This document shows positions 8,971 to 20,532 of a stretch of 64,000 nucleotides of DNA, piece after piece. The stretch lies in contig NHNW01000027.1 of the NCBI GenBank assembly GCA_002786025.1, positions 186,001 to 250,000 of the forward strand. Direction: 5' to 3'. Made by a program: the position numbers and the translations under genes. Positions within the stretch are counted from its first letter, which is position 1, and each line of letters starts with the position of its first letter. The notes beneath the pieces are model-generated. The model saw only the letters and a program-made list of their open reading frames with translations. It was not told the DNA's origin and ran no database searches. This DNA is from Zasmidium citrigriseum (Eukaryota; Ascomycota; Dothideomycetes; Mycosphaerellales; Mycosphaerellaceae).

Positions 8971-11900
8971 TCACAGCCTGCTAAAACCAGAACAAACGCT
9001 TACCGCTCGGGTCTTGTCGTAACTGCATATCTCACTGCTGGGGCCTGTCTCCCCGCCGCATGTCTGGCCAAGCTAAAATAGATAGCTGTCAGTATACATC
9101 GTAAAGAGGCGAGAGGGGGCTGGCTTACGTCAGGACTAGGATCTTGGTCATTCTTGTTCTCGATGTTGTCAATGTCCTGCGCAAATCTATCATAGATCGA
9201 GTCGCCTTTCTCCGGTGCTGTGCCACCGTAGGATGGATCCAGGACGATGGGTGTAGCAGGTGCTGGTATATATCCTTTGACTCGCGTAGAGTCGGTTACT
9301 GTAGGCAGAGGTGGACTGGAAAGTCAGCACACGGGGTGGAAGGGCAATGCGCTCGGGAACGTACCACTTCCGAATCTCCTTGGTCTTGTCCTCACAAGAG
9401 GTCGTGAGATAATTTGCAGCAGCGTTGGGAGTTTTGACGGTACAATCTGTCAGTGTCGAGGTTACTGTCTGGCGTTCTGAGCATTCCCCAGGTTCATCGT
9501 CGTCTTCGAAGCCTGGTGAAGACGGTTAGTATAGTGGGAAATTTTCATGGGCTACTGCAGACGCACCATCGCCGTCCTTGTCCCTTGGAGGTGTTTCGCA
9601 GTTGGGGCCAGTGCATGTCTCACATGAGGGTCCAATACATGGAGGTTTGCAAGGGGGAACAACGCAACCGGGGACACATCCAATGCATTCAGGGCTGGAC
9701 AAAGATCATATTAGCTTCCTGCAGAGTTTTTGAACAAACGTCAAATCGAAGGCTTTACTTACCCGCCATCATCATCGTCATCATCATCATCATCGTCGTC
9801 GTCGTCGTCATCATCATCATCATCATCGCCATCATCATCGTCGCCGTCGTCGTTATTTTGACCGCATTGTTCTGGAGGCGAGGTGCATGTCGGCATTGGG
9901 GGACCTTGCGTATAGGATATAGTTGAAGGGCAACCTGAGCAAGGAGGCACCGGGGTTGGTGTGTCTCCAGGATCAGTACCTCCAGGATTATCAGTGCCTC
10001 CTGGAGTAGACCAAGGCCAAGGACGAGGCGACCAAACATATTCAATGCCGGGTAGTGTGACTACCGATGTGCTGAAGCTTGTCTCCGCGCCTGAGTAGTA
10101 TGTGATCACGTTTGTAACGACGGTAGAGTCCTTCTAAAAATCAGCACCCTCTGAGTATCAAGCACCAACAGCGTTGCTCATACCTGTGTTGTTGTAACCC
10201 CTGACAGCGGAACACGCGGAGCCAAGGTGATGACGGTATTGTCAATAGAGCTGCTGATAACAACGTTGGAGACTGGAATGACCGTTGGAGTGACAACCCC
10301 TGGAGTCAAAGTCGTCACTTTCATTGTGTTAGCATTTCAGATCCACGGCACGCATGACATCGACAACGTCTCACCAATTGTAGTGAAAAGCACCACCACC
10401 GTCGAGGATGTCGTCCCATCTGTGACATAAGGCACGGTATTGGTCCAGGCGTTCACGACGCTGGTAACGTAAGGCTCTGGACGTATCTCAGACCCTCCTC
10501 CTGGCACGGGTATCGGAGGAAAGATGAGCTTGACCCAGGGGTAAGCTTGAACAGGTGGAGCGCCCGGTTCGTAAACACTTGGGTCGACGTAGAAGACGCC
10601 GCTCGCCTCTCCGTCGCCAGAGCCTCCGTATCCATTTTCAGTCTTGTTCAGATCGATTGCCCTACAGGAAACAAAATTAGTGAGTAATCGGGCGGGCAAA
10701 GGAATAAGTCTTACCAATCGGATGACCCTGCAATCCCGAATTTCCTTGCATCGTTCGTTCTTTGCTCGTAAGTCCCTGGACCAGGAGATGAGCTCGGAAT
10801 TTTGAAGATCAATTGGGAAGCTTACCGCCTTCGAGATATGACACCCAGTCTCCATTATAGATCATCACGTCTCCACCAACATCGTCCTTGTAATGCGTTG
10901 CTCCGCCGCGACCAAGGATCTCGCGAATTTCCTAAACAGTTCTGAGTCAGGGTTCATCGTTCGTTTTCGTTGTTCGATCTCTTACCACGTTGGACAGATA
11001 GCCACCGGTGCCGGTGCAGCGCCCTGGAGCAGCAGGCTGTTCTGTAAAAGTACACTCGGGAGTGTGGCAATTTGGATCCGTCATATGAAAGCTTCGGCCG
11101 TACAGTGCTTGACCAAACATAAGCTTGTTGGCAGGGACGCCAGCTTTCTTCGGGGTAAGAAAGATTAGCGAATGTCTCGTGATTGGAAGATTTTGGTGAC
11201 ATACCGTGATCATTGCCAATGCCCAGTTCGTTTCTGAAACGAAGTCAGTCATGATCGGTGACAAGTAAACGAGTTCACTTGCCTGTGGAATTGACATGGC
11301 TCCTAAGACAGTTGCCAAACTTGCAGCCTTGATTCGTCCAGGGGTTTCCGTGATCCCATTGACCTGTTTGAAAGACTCAGTGGGACGATATTCCACGGCG
11401 CCACGTGCAAAATCATACCATGCAGGTCATAGGTCATGTAAACGAAGTAATCCACGACGTCTGCCATTTCTTCGACTGGGAAGGCCTTCAAGTAGCTTCG
11501 AATTTGTCAGCCCAGTTCGTACATATTCTGTCGCCTCTGTTGCACCTACTAGTACGAAGCTGGGATCGCAATGGCAACTGTAAAGATATCCCGCGGAAGT
11601 TCATTCCTGAGAAGCTTCAAGAACTCCAAGTAATCGAGACCAGCATTCGGATCACCTAGCGGAATGCCCTCTCCTTGGTCGTCTGGGGCTCCTGGGTACT
11701 ACCAAGAAAATTAATTCCGTGCCCGCATGATTTGACGGCAGTTGAACTTGCCTCCCAGTCGATGTCGATTCCGTCCAATCTGTTGGCCTTGATGAAGTCT
11801 CCTAGCCTTTTGGCGAAAGTCTGACGGTTTTCTGGTTTAACACCTCGGCGAAAGATGTCGTACGTTGCCTCATCCGTGCAGAACGCCCAGCCACCTATTC

Positions 11901-14336
11901 GCAGTAATGAATGTGTCAGATGGTGATTTCAGAGGAAATGAGGCTCGCCCTGAATGGACTGACCAAAGGATATGACCCTTGCGTAGTTATGCTGCTTCGT
12001 GAACTCCTTCCATTGCGCAGTTCTCCATGCATCTCCGGTGCCGGGGCCCTCAGAAATTTCGAAGTCTGGAATTTAGTCAGCCACAAAGCCGATATCGAAG
12101 GGTGTCGGGCAAGAGTACTGTTTGAGACGTCGCCAAACCCCCAGTGAACGATGCTGTAGAAGTTTGGTATCGCGCTGACGGGCATCTTGAGGCACTTTCT
12201 CTCATTCTGAAACGACTCGAAGTAGCCTTTGGGCGATTAGTTCGATCACAAGGGAAAGACCGGTCTCAGTGCCATGAACATACCGACATGATGAAAACGC
12301 TGGGGCGGAGGACTGATGACAATCTCAGTGCCACAATTTGAAACACACCCGTACTTGCCCGTTGGTGCAGTACCGAAGTTCCCCGTAGGGCCTCTTTCAG
12401 GATCGCCTGTGGAATAATCAGTAGAAGTAGACGGGCACTTGTGGCACGGTGATACCCACAGAAATCGGGACTGATGCCGCATTGCCCCTGATGCGTTATA
12501 AGTTAATGCACGTATCATGCTGGTGTTTGAGCGATGACTTCTCTTACAAAGATATTGCAGCAGGCATTCAAAGGACATGGGTTCTCTTTGGCCCTGATCG
12601 CCGTTAACGCTGGAGGACAGTGGATGAAGTATTCGTTCATACCAGTCTTCTGGCAGATGGGACGTCGAGATGGGCTTGCCCGCAGGTCTGTGCAACGGAC
12701 CGCAGACTAAACATCGGAGTCAGATAAGTACGATCGATGAGAAAGCACACAAGTAGATTGAAACATACCTGCGCCCGGGTCCCCGGCCGGGTATGGAGGG
12801 TAGCCATAACTGAGGCATATGTTTTGACCAGCGAAGATCTTTGAGCAGCCAGCCCAGCCCCTAATTAAGGAAAGCAAAAATGTCAACCGGGCATCGCTCG
12901 TGTAATCTTCTGGATATTGACACCCACCAAGTGTCCTTATTTCTGGCCGATAGCTCATCGGTGGTCATTCCAAGTGGGTCTGCGATGGAGAAGCAGTTTT
13001 CATCCGGCTAAGGCTGTGTGTTAGTGCAAGCGGCCGACCTATAGTCACTAAGAATATTTCACCTGTATGGTATGATTGAAGCAAGCGCCCGACGGGTACG
13101 GCTGAGGTGTGTGGTCAGGTTTGTCACCTGGCGAGCAACACACGTATTGCTTCGGCTGAGACGTTGTCAGCAACCTATAAGCTGTGGTTTTGACGCGAAG
13201 ATGGACTTGCCTTCAAAGCTCTGCAGAACGTGTCATAGCTGGACGCATCTGTACCGTAGAAGTCAGCAATGCGCCAAAAGGGTGATTGCAATAAACCACT
13301 GAGCATACCATTGTACTGTGCAAATTGCTCCGATGTGATCTTGAGCCCATAAACGGAGGTACAGTTGCTGCGAACTCCAGGGAAACCCGGCTGATCGTCA
13401 CACGCTTTGCAGAGGTCAGCTGAGAGGATTGCACAGAGTGCGGTATTGTAACCTACTCTGCCCCGATTGGACTTGGACGTCTTTGCAGACGTCTCGTGGA
13501 ATAAGCTCTGATTGTTTCCCGACTTCAACATCTCTCGCTGAAACAGGCATCGTAGAGACACCAGGTGGAGAGTCCATCGTCACACTGAGGCCCTGCCATT
13601 TGTTGGCGCTATCGCCGGTGATGCATTGTGCCTCGTTCCACGAGCGTAGGGCGTCTTGCACCGCAGAGAGATCTCCTTCAGAGTCAACTATCATTCCCAG
13701 AAAGTACGAACTGACACTTGTGACATTGCCAGATCCGCATGCCTGTGCAGCGAGTCTGTTCGAAAGCGATCCTTCTCCAAGCCGTGACGAGAATTGATCC
13801 AGGGTGGCTCCGACGCTCTCGCGGCTCACAAGCTGCCCAACAAAGAGCGCAGCGACAACGGGTCCAGAACGTGCAAGTCTGATGAAGGGATAGTCGGTGC
13901 TTGTTCGCTTGCCCATATACCGATTGAGCTCATCTATGGCAGACCTCGCAGGGCCAGCGTTCGCCGAAGTGCCAGAACCCCAAGATACAATTTCCAACGG
14001 CGTGGAAGAGGACAGAGTGGTGTTGAGAGACTGTCGCTTTGCGATGCGACCATCTGAGTTGCTAGGACCCGTGATTGGGGATTCTGGCTGAGTTGCGGTG
14101 CATGCCCGAAAGTAAATGGAATCGTCAGGGCCGGTGAGGTTGCTGTATATGTTCATTTCCATGAGTATGGTGCTCTCGCAAAGACTGATCGTGTCCAAGT
14201 CATGGTAGAAACGCCAATCGGCTGAGCTAGGGCCGGTGCATTCTGGTGGACAGGGATCCTTTCGCTGAGACGTGTACTGAGATGTTACTCCGCAAAGCAG
14301 GAGCGTCCAAAGAGCACGCCAATAAAGCTGACGCAT
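8971..14336 (-). CDS. Secreted chitinase, LysM-CBM18-GH18 (subgroup C, killer-toxin-like)
   Basis: A many-exon gene on the minus strand. The start at 14336 gives MRQLYWRALWTLLLCGVTSQ, a signal peptide; an upstream in-frame Met would bury it. Next comes an N-terminal region typical of the family, then LysM-type segments: a degenerate one near 13200-13520 and a clear one near 12790-13010 ending in GWAGCSKIFAGQNICLSYG. A CBM18 chitin-binding module follows (CPLNACCNIF, then GQCGISPDFC across an intron, about 12400-12600). The GH18 domain, about 12300 to 10950, has the catalytic DGIDIDWE (11752-11775), so Glu is present, and YMTYDLHG near 11425-11450. The C-terminal extension holds a long Asp run (9770-9850) and Cys-rich segments. 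I end it at TGA 8971. It hydrolyses chitin, for wall remodelling or attack on other fungi. Exact exon borders in the C-terminal third are tentative. Confidence 0.85.
9768..9855 (-). repeat. Coding trinucleotide repeat (Asp run in the chitinase)
   Basis: An almost unbroken run of ATC/GTC triplets on the plus strand. In the chitinase frame on the minus strand it reads GAT/GAC and encodes about 25 aspartates, preceded by NNDDGDDDDG. It sits in the linker C-terminal to the GH18 domain. Such runs change length by replication slippage. Confidence 0.85.
11699..11751 (-). other. GC-AG intron within the chitinase gene
   Basis: The exon ends with the codon of the catalytic Glu (GAG 11754-11752), followed by GCAAGT, the consensus of the rare GC-AG intron class. 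The acceptor TAG precedes TAC-CCA-GGA, giving the family-typical continuation DWE-YPGAPD. No GT donor gives this junction. Length is 53 nt. Confidence 0.8.
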
Positions 14337-15429
14337 GTCTGCAGAGGTAAGAACAAAGGAGCTCACACCAAAATTTAGAAAGCGTCGACAGGTCGAAAAG
14401 TTCCTGCTGGCAAGACAGTAACAATATAGTAGATGACCAATTCGCTCGAGTCTCGCAGCCTTACTTCGCACAACCGCACTCGGACCTATGATGATTTTGC
14501 CCTGATCAGGATGGGGGGAGCACGAAGAACCCCAAATGGACGGCTTAAGCTCCCGAGATCAGATGTACTTCACCGACATTGTCAAAGCAATGACAGAGTG
14601 ACCAGCTTCAAGTGCTTCGAGGATGGGCTGAGGCGCTGCCGGATGAAGTCGTGTGAGTCTCGATTCCCACACTGCCGAGGTGCAAGAAAGGTCTCTGAGG
14701 GCCAGGTTTGAGGAATCTCAACTCTGAACGCCCTGATCCTGGACTTGGCACTCCTGAGGCCTTTCCGAATGCGCTGCTTGCTTGCCAAAAGAGGTAAACT
14801 TCCCGGGCGACATAAAAATGGATTGTTGCCTCTATTGTGTCTTCCCATCCATTGTATCTCGACATCGCGTAGGGCTATTCAAGGCAAGCCTCTCACGCAC
14901 GGCTTAAACCCGTAGGTGAAGCTTGACTATTGAGACTTCAAATGGTGCGCGAGCTTTCGCGAGCTTTCTGCAGGGCCCAAATCGCTGTTCTAATCCGGCC
15001 TTCCAAGTTAGGCGTGCGGCTGAAGAAGAGTACATCCAGATAAGGCCATTTGAATCCGCAAGGCTGAATTCCTGAGCAAGGGTCCATCTTGGCAAAGAGA
15101 GACATGCAATCCTTCGGCCTACCCAGGCCAATAGGGCTTCCATATACGCAACTGCGACGAGAGCGTATGCGCAGTGTGGTAACTTAGATGGCTGCTAGAA
15201 TGGGGCCGAGGTCCAACTTGCTCTTGCGGGTAACTGTGGAACGTTAATCCTCACACTTGTGGTTGTCGGTCAGTGTTCGTCGATCAGCCTGCTCGCATGC
15301 CCTCGGACTTCATGTCCTTGAAAGTGAAATAGCTCACAAGTGGTGGCTCAAAGGTATGTCCGTAGTCAAAACCCTAGGGTCGAACTCATTTCTCCTCCCA
15401 TTGTCGCAAATTCCAAACATAGGTGCGGA
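14337..15429. promoter_or_regulatory. Divergent intergenic region between the chitinase and the HExxH secreted protein
   Basis: About 1.1 kb with no credible gene. It separates two divergently transcribed genes that both encode secreted proteins, so it should contain both promoters. I see no known operator sequence by eye. Confidence 0.5.
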
Positions 15430-16823
15430 ATGATGAAGTTCCTGGACCTGATCCAGCTTGTTAGCCTTCTTTTCTTGATTCCGAGCATATGGGCGGCCAA
15501 CGACAACACCAAGCAACACTTCACGGTACAGCGTGCTTGCGACTCTGGATCGAAGAGCATGGACCTCGACAAGCTGCTCGGCAGCGTTGTCAAGCTCTGC
15601 GATCAAGCGATGAAAGCTCTACAAGCGATCATAGACGCAGGCAGCTTTCCAAATGGCTCAGACGACCAGAAGTACATGCGAGCTGCACATTTGATCTGGG
15701 GAACGCCATACATTGGCCCGTATGAGGGTGGAATGCCTTCCAATAAGCAAGGTTATCTCCGGGAAATAAAAGGTCAGAGATCGAAATCGAGAAGAAATTT
15801 GGAGGGAACACTTACCGAGCTGACTTGTTTTGACAGGCAATTACAATCTTCTCAAAGGGCTGATATCCGGGAATGATGCTTTGGATCCGAGCGCGAATAT
15901 CATTGTATGCGATCCTACACAATACAAGTTGGTCACCGAGATGGCGGACATTGATAGTTCGGCGCTGGGGAGGATATTGTATCCCAGGGGAACTCCTGAC
16001 GGACAGATACGGGAGTACTGTACGCAAAGATCCCATCGCTCGTCTTACACAGGCTGACAGTCAGAAGACGAGCAAGGCGACATGTTCATCCTTGAGGAGA
16101 CCAAGGGATCGGACGGCATCGTCAGAGGGCTCATAGACACTGATAGCGTCAGCAGAGACAGACGAGACGTTTGCGCATCCTCAGGGCCGCCCATTTTAGC
16201 ATTTGTCACTAAGGCAAAAAGGAGTGACGGATTTTTGTTGGACTTTGAGATCCAGCAGATTGTCTTTTGTCCATTGTTCAGGTCGAATAACTACTTCGAC
16301 CCCGATGAGCTCGAAATCGCCCACCAGTATCCCGGGAGCACTGCCCCGACCTCTGGAGGCAACCCGGACAACTTCCTGGACGGCTACCAGAGTCAGAGTG
16401 GCATCCTACTTCATGAATTGTTCCACGTCCTTCGTCCAGGGGATGATGGTATGTAGCTGGGTACGCTTATCATCGATCATTGCTGACCATGCATTCAGGC
16501 AACGACTGGGCATTCAAAGATCTCGCAGGAGTGGTGCATGGACCGTATAAGATTGTGAACTTGTGGATCATAGCGAATGCTCCCGATGCAATAGAGGCCG
16601 CTGGGAAGATAAAGCCTGATCCAAAGGACACTCCGGATGCGTACAAGACATTTGCGGAGGTAAGTAATGCGCAGTGGCTTATCACGAGACCGCAATCCAT
16701 TGCTGAACTCGCATGTAGGCAACGTATATCCTGCGAGAATGGGGTATAAGTTCCAACGGATATGTTGTTCCCGGTAAAGTCAAAAGAGACGGAAGCGACG
16801 GACAGGAGAAGGCCAGGTTGTGA
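15430..16823 (+). CDS. Secreted protein with HExxH zinc-binding motif, putative metallopeptidase
   Basis: Five exons: 15430-15772, 15837-16019, 16068-16448, 16499-16659 and 16719-16823, giving 1173 nt or 390 residues. The first donor could instead lie after 15751. Residues 1-23 are a signal peptide (MMKFLDLIQLVSLLFLIPSI, cleavage after WA). Exon 3 carries GILLHELFHVLRPGDDG, with HELFH at about residues 291-295, the zinc-binding core of zincin metallopeptidases. Overall length and early Cys positions resemble the deuterolysin-like (M35) secreted group, but I cannot locate the third zinc ligand with certainty. It is divergent from the chitinase, so the two may act together outside the cell. It could be a catalytically changed relative. 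Confidence 0.7.
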
Positions 16824-16907
16824 TAAGCATGGCGTTGGTGCGCTCTCCATAGAGGAAGATCCTTAGTCGGCCCGCTGCACTCGTTGCGTTGCTGTATCTG
16901 TCCCTTT

Positions 16908-19082
16908 CTAGACCAAACGAAATGTCTCCAGAGATACGCCTCGCTCCATCAATGCAAGAGGGAGCAACCTCGGATCCGAATTCAGAACCTCTCTCGTTTG
17001 CACATTGATAAAGTAATCCGTGAAAAGAGGATCGTCAGCAGTTCGTTCCCCGTCCATGCGCTGCCAGAAATCAGGAAGAGTGCCCAGTCGAGGATCATCA
17101 GCCTGAGATTTGCCAGTGGCAGGATCGATGTAGCGAGGTGAGAACAGGCCATCGACAAAAAGTTGGTTGATGGTCCAGCCAGGGGGTAGATTACCAAGAA
17201 GGGCTTCGCTGTCCATGAGACCATGGGCATAGCAGAAGCCGACGAGCTGGAAAGCGCCGTGTGTCTGAGCGGATGGTCGTAAAAGGAGTGGAGTCCAGAA
17301 TCCGAGGAGGACGACAAGAATGTCACCTTCATGGGTGTCTGGAGGACCGATTCCGATGTATCCAGTGTCGAGCTCGAAGAAGGATTTCTTTTTCAACAAT
17401 CTGGCCAGCTGGCGTGAGAGTGTGCCCATTAATGGATCCCGCTCAATGACTTGTTCAGCGTCTTCGTCCCCATCGATGAGTCTCATAAGAAGTGTCTTCC
17501 ATCTTGCTAGCTTGTGGGGAGATGTATCCTGAGAAGAACGATCTGAAGGTGAGTCGAAGCGGAGATCGTCCAGACTCAAAATGCGGGCCCAGGCATCGAT
17601 CTTGCTCTCTTCATTAGGATAAATTGTCAAAGCCATGTCGGAAGATGCTGTTTGCTTCAAAGCGGCCACAAAGTCTGGCTCATGCTCGCCAGCAGGAGGT
17701 ACAGAACGTGAAACGATGCCACACTTGATCCCGGTAACCTTGAGAATCGTCTCGTCCTCAAGCTCGATGAAGGCTCGAGACATACCAGAAGCCTGAAATC
17801 CGTAGGTCAGCGGAACCGCGGAGTGACCAAATGTAGAGCGCCAATCCGGTACCCAAGACGGGGCCTGAAAGTCTGGTTGAGCAGGAAAGCAGTGAGCCAG
17901 AAAGTCGAGTCGCCTGGTAAGTTGGCTATACCGAACAAAGAAGTCTTGATACACCTGCTCGAACGACTTTGTGTAGTCCGGAGGAGGCAGGGTGTTTCTG
18001 AGTTCTTCTCCAGTCAGGCTCAGCATGGCGTAGATCTTGTCCTTAGGATCTGCACATCCGAGCTTGCGACTGTAGCTGATGAGCTCCATCGGATTCAGCA
18101 GCTTGGAGCCGTAAGCCGTCTCGCGCTTCTCGAAGATGATCTCTCGGAGTCGGGGAGGGAGTCCGTTGCGCTCGAATAAAGCCGCGATGGCTCAGCGGAG
18201 ATGGTAGTAGGAGATGGACTCAGATCCACATACTACCACTGCATCTGGATTCGCCAAAGTGATTTCTTGCACGACCCAGAGTCGCTGCCACCAGGTCCGG
18301 CTGAAGAAGTTGGTCAGACTCTCCCATTGAGTGTCTGTGTAAGGAAGCTTGTGATCCTGACGCCACCATTCTTGCTCGGTGGCTCCGACCGCACGAAGCT
18401 TCATTCGATCATCCGAGATCTCGATCTGCTGGCCCAGGTACTCCAAAGTCCTCATTGCCAATGGACTTTCAGGCCCACTTGGCCCCAGATAAGCGATGAC
18501 CCGCTGTGCATCGCTGTATATCTGTCCCATCCGCTGGACTTGTTGTTCGCGCTCTGACAGATCGCTTTGGTTGATGCAGATTGCATCGATCCACAAGGTC
18601 CGCTTTCGATCCGCATATCGAAGATTACGAAGGGCCGCATCCAAGTTCGGTCCAATCTCCAAGGTGGCAACAGCGGACGGCGTGTCAACGTAGACGGTGG
18701 TCTTCGATTCTGGCGGGCCCCAAACGTACGACAAGGCCTCATACTCTGTGCTCATAGCTTGCAAAGACGATCTTACCTGGCGTAGACGAGACTCCAACTC
18801 AGAATCAGGATGCTCGTAAGTATTCGGTTCCAACTTAGTGCCATCCCAAAAGAAGTATCGACCTTCAGGAGTCCGAAATGTTCGCCAGCCGTGCGGAAGC
18901 CCTCCATCCAGCTCGATCACGCCCAAGTTCCCTTCTTCCTCAGCATTCGAACGCTGTGCAGGCAGAGACACATGCCTGATCGCGATGCGGATGTCGTCGT
19001 CAGCTCGGCCAGGAAACAAATCGATGACTCTGATTCCATCTCCAGTGAGTTGAGTGTATTCGTACACGTTCGTGGGTGTCAT
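16908..19082 (-). pseudogene. HET-domain protein gene with an in-frame stop
   Basis: The minus-strand frame starts at ATG 19082 (MTPTNVYEYTQL) and carries the HET-domain blocks: YEALSYVWG, then LWIDAICINQSDLSEREQQV, then SRTWWQRLWVVQEI. HET domains trigger heterokaryon-incompatibility cell death. At 18194-18192 there is TGA, where the family usually has Trp (after CGSESISYYHLR). The same frame then stays open to the stop at 16908 (AIAALFERNGLPPRL and onward, about 430 residues with a normal HET C-terminal half). The ORF is split only by this one codon, which suggests a recent nonsense mutation or a sequencing error. A 63-nt intron ending in GAG would bypass it in frame but would delete the conserved CGSES block, so I favour a lesion. 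Confidence 0.75.
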
Positions 19083-19981
19083 GATTAGCATGCACCTTTC
19101 CGCGGATACAGGAGACTGTGAGTCTTCGAAGTGGAGGGTGAGGCGCAAGAGAGGCCGCCACAGGGGTCTGGGCTTGTGAGCTGTCTTCCAGGCGCTAATG
19201 CATGCATATTTGGCGAGCGAGGTGGCAGGCAGTCATGCGATCAAGGCAGCCACACGGAAAGGCAGCGTTACTTGGTCCTGACGGTCGGCTTAGATAGCAT
19301 CTTTGTGACGACTCAGATGGAGCTCCAGCTGGTGTGTGTCACACGCTCAGCGCTTTGGGCTTGCGAGAGTGAAGGGCCTCTGAGGTTTCGGGATACATGT
19401 GTGAGCATATTATAAAGACTTGTGAGAGCGCGATGCTTCGGCAGCCCTTTTCCAAAGCAATCAAGATTTAGTAGAGAGAAGCAAGAAGATGGGCCTCGAC
19501 TGTGAAGTGAAGTGAGTGACGTCCAAACCTTCGTCTCCACTGTTGTCGGATGACCTCACATGCCGACATGCCGACCTCGCCTCTTACACAAGTTCAGCAA
19601 CTCCCACAACGTTCTCCTCTTCTTGATCGATAGGCTTCGGCCATACCTTTGATTCATTCCAGAAGAGTTGTCTTTCGAAGTCGCGGGTGTCCGCGGACAT
19701 CCACCGGGTTTGGAACAACTTCCTTACGACCACGCGTCAGAGCACTGTGACAACGATTGAGGCGTACAGAGATGCATTCCATTCGCTGCCGTTCGAGTGC
19801 GACCAAGGTGGCTCATTTTCTGACGCAGCGAAGATGTACAGGCCAGCTCCGGTCAAGCCGGCTTCCACACAACTCTTTCCATCACGGAGCATCACCGCGG
19901 CCCCTCGCCGGTATAAATGCATCAGTACCAGCAAGCCCTCACAGTGGAACGCCCAGTCTTCAGACCAGACAAGCATCAGAC
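19083..19981. promoter_or_regulatory. Divergent intergenic region, HET gene / SnoaL-like gene
   Basis: About 0.9 kb between two divergent starts. Only short frames without motifs are present. GGTATAAAT at about 19910-19918, some 65 bases before the start at 19982, is a good TATA box for the rightward gene. Confidence 0.5.
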
Positions 19982-20497
19982 ATGTCTTCCTCGCCATATC
20001 CATCCCGCGATGAGATCCGCGATCTCTTCAACAACATGGCCAAGGGCAACTATGCCAAGTTCATGGAACGAGTCTCGCCAAATGTCGACTGGACAGTCCT
20101 GGGAACGCATCCTTGCGCTGGGCGGTATCATACTTTGAAGGAGTTCCAGGAGAAGACCTTGACTCGACTGGGCAAGATCATGAAGGAGCCAGGTTTAAAT
20201 CTTGCTGTGAGGAATGTGATTGGTGGTGGCGATGGCGAGTGGGCGACTGTCGAGTTGGTGGCGAATGCTGAGTGTTTGAATGGTGTGTGCCTCGTTGTAT
20301 CTAGCCATGGCCGGCATCGCTGACGGTTCGCAGGCTTCAAATTCGACAATTGCTATTCGTGGTGTTGTCGCTTTGACAAGAGCGGCACAATAGTCGAAGT
20401 GCGTGCGTATTTGGACAGCTGGATGGTACGACAGGCCATCATCGAGAATGAGACGCCCAGCCAGAGAGCACCGGTGCCAGACGCCAGCAAGTTCTGA
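19982..20497 (+). CDS. SnoaL/NTF2-like fold protein
   Basis: Two exons: 19982-20282 and 20334-20497, giving 465 nt or 154 residues; the donor is GTGTGT and the acceptor CAG. The pattern RDEIRDLFNNMAKGNYAKFM, then VDWTVLGTHPCAGRY, a 'Leu-Lys-Glu-Phe' helix and, after the intron, FKFDNCYSWCCRFDKSGTIV with VRAYLDSWM, is that of small SnoaL-like NTF2-superfamily proteins: a cone-shaped fold used by isomerases, cyclases and binding proteins. The Trp-Thr-Val-Leu-Gly-Thr-His-Pro segment and the closing Tyr-Leu-Asp are typical. The substrate cannot be told. The upstream TATA box supports the start. Confidence 0.75.
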
Positions 20498-20532
20498 GTG
20501 GGAATGTCGCAAAGTGGAGTGTGGCAGCCTCT

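Noticed and set aside
9768..9855. CRISPR-like or satellite repeat
   Set aside because: It is a plain trinucleotide run within the chitinase coding frame, with no spacers, and the organism is a fungus.
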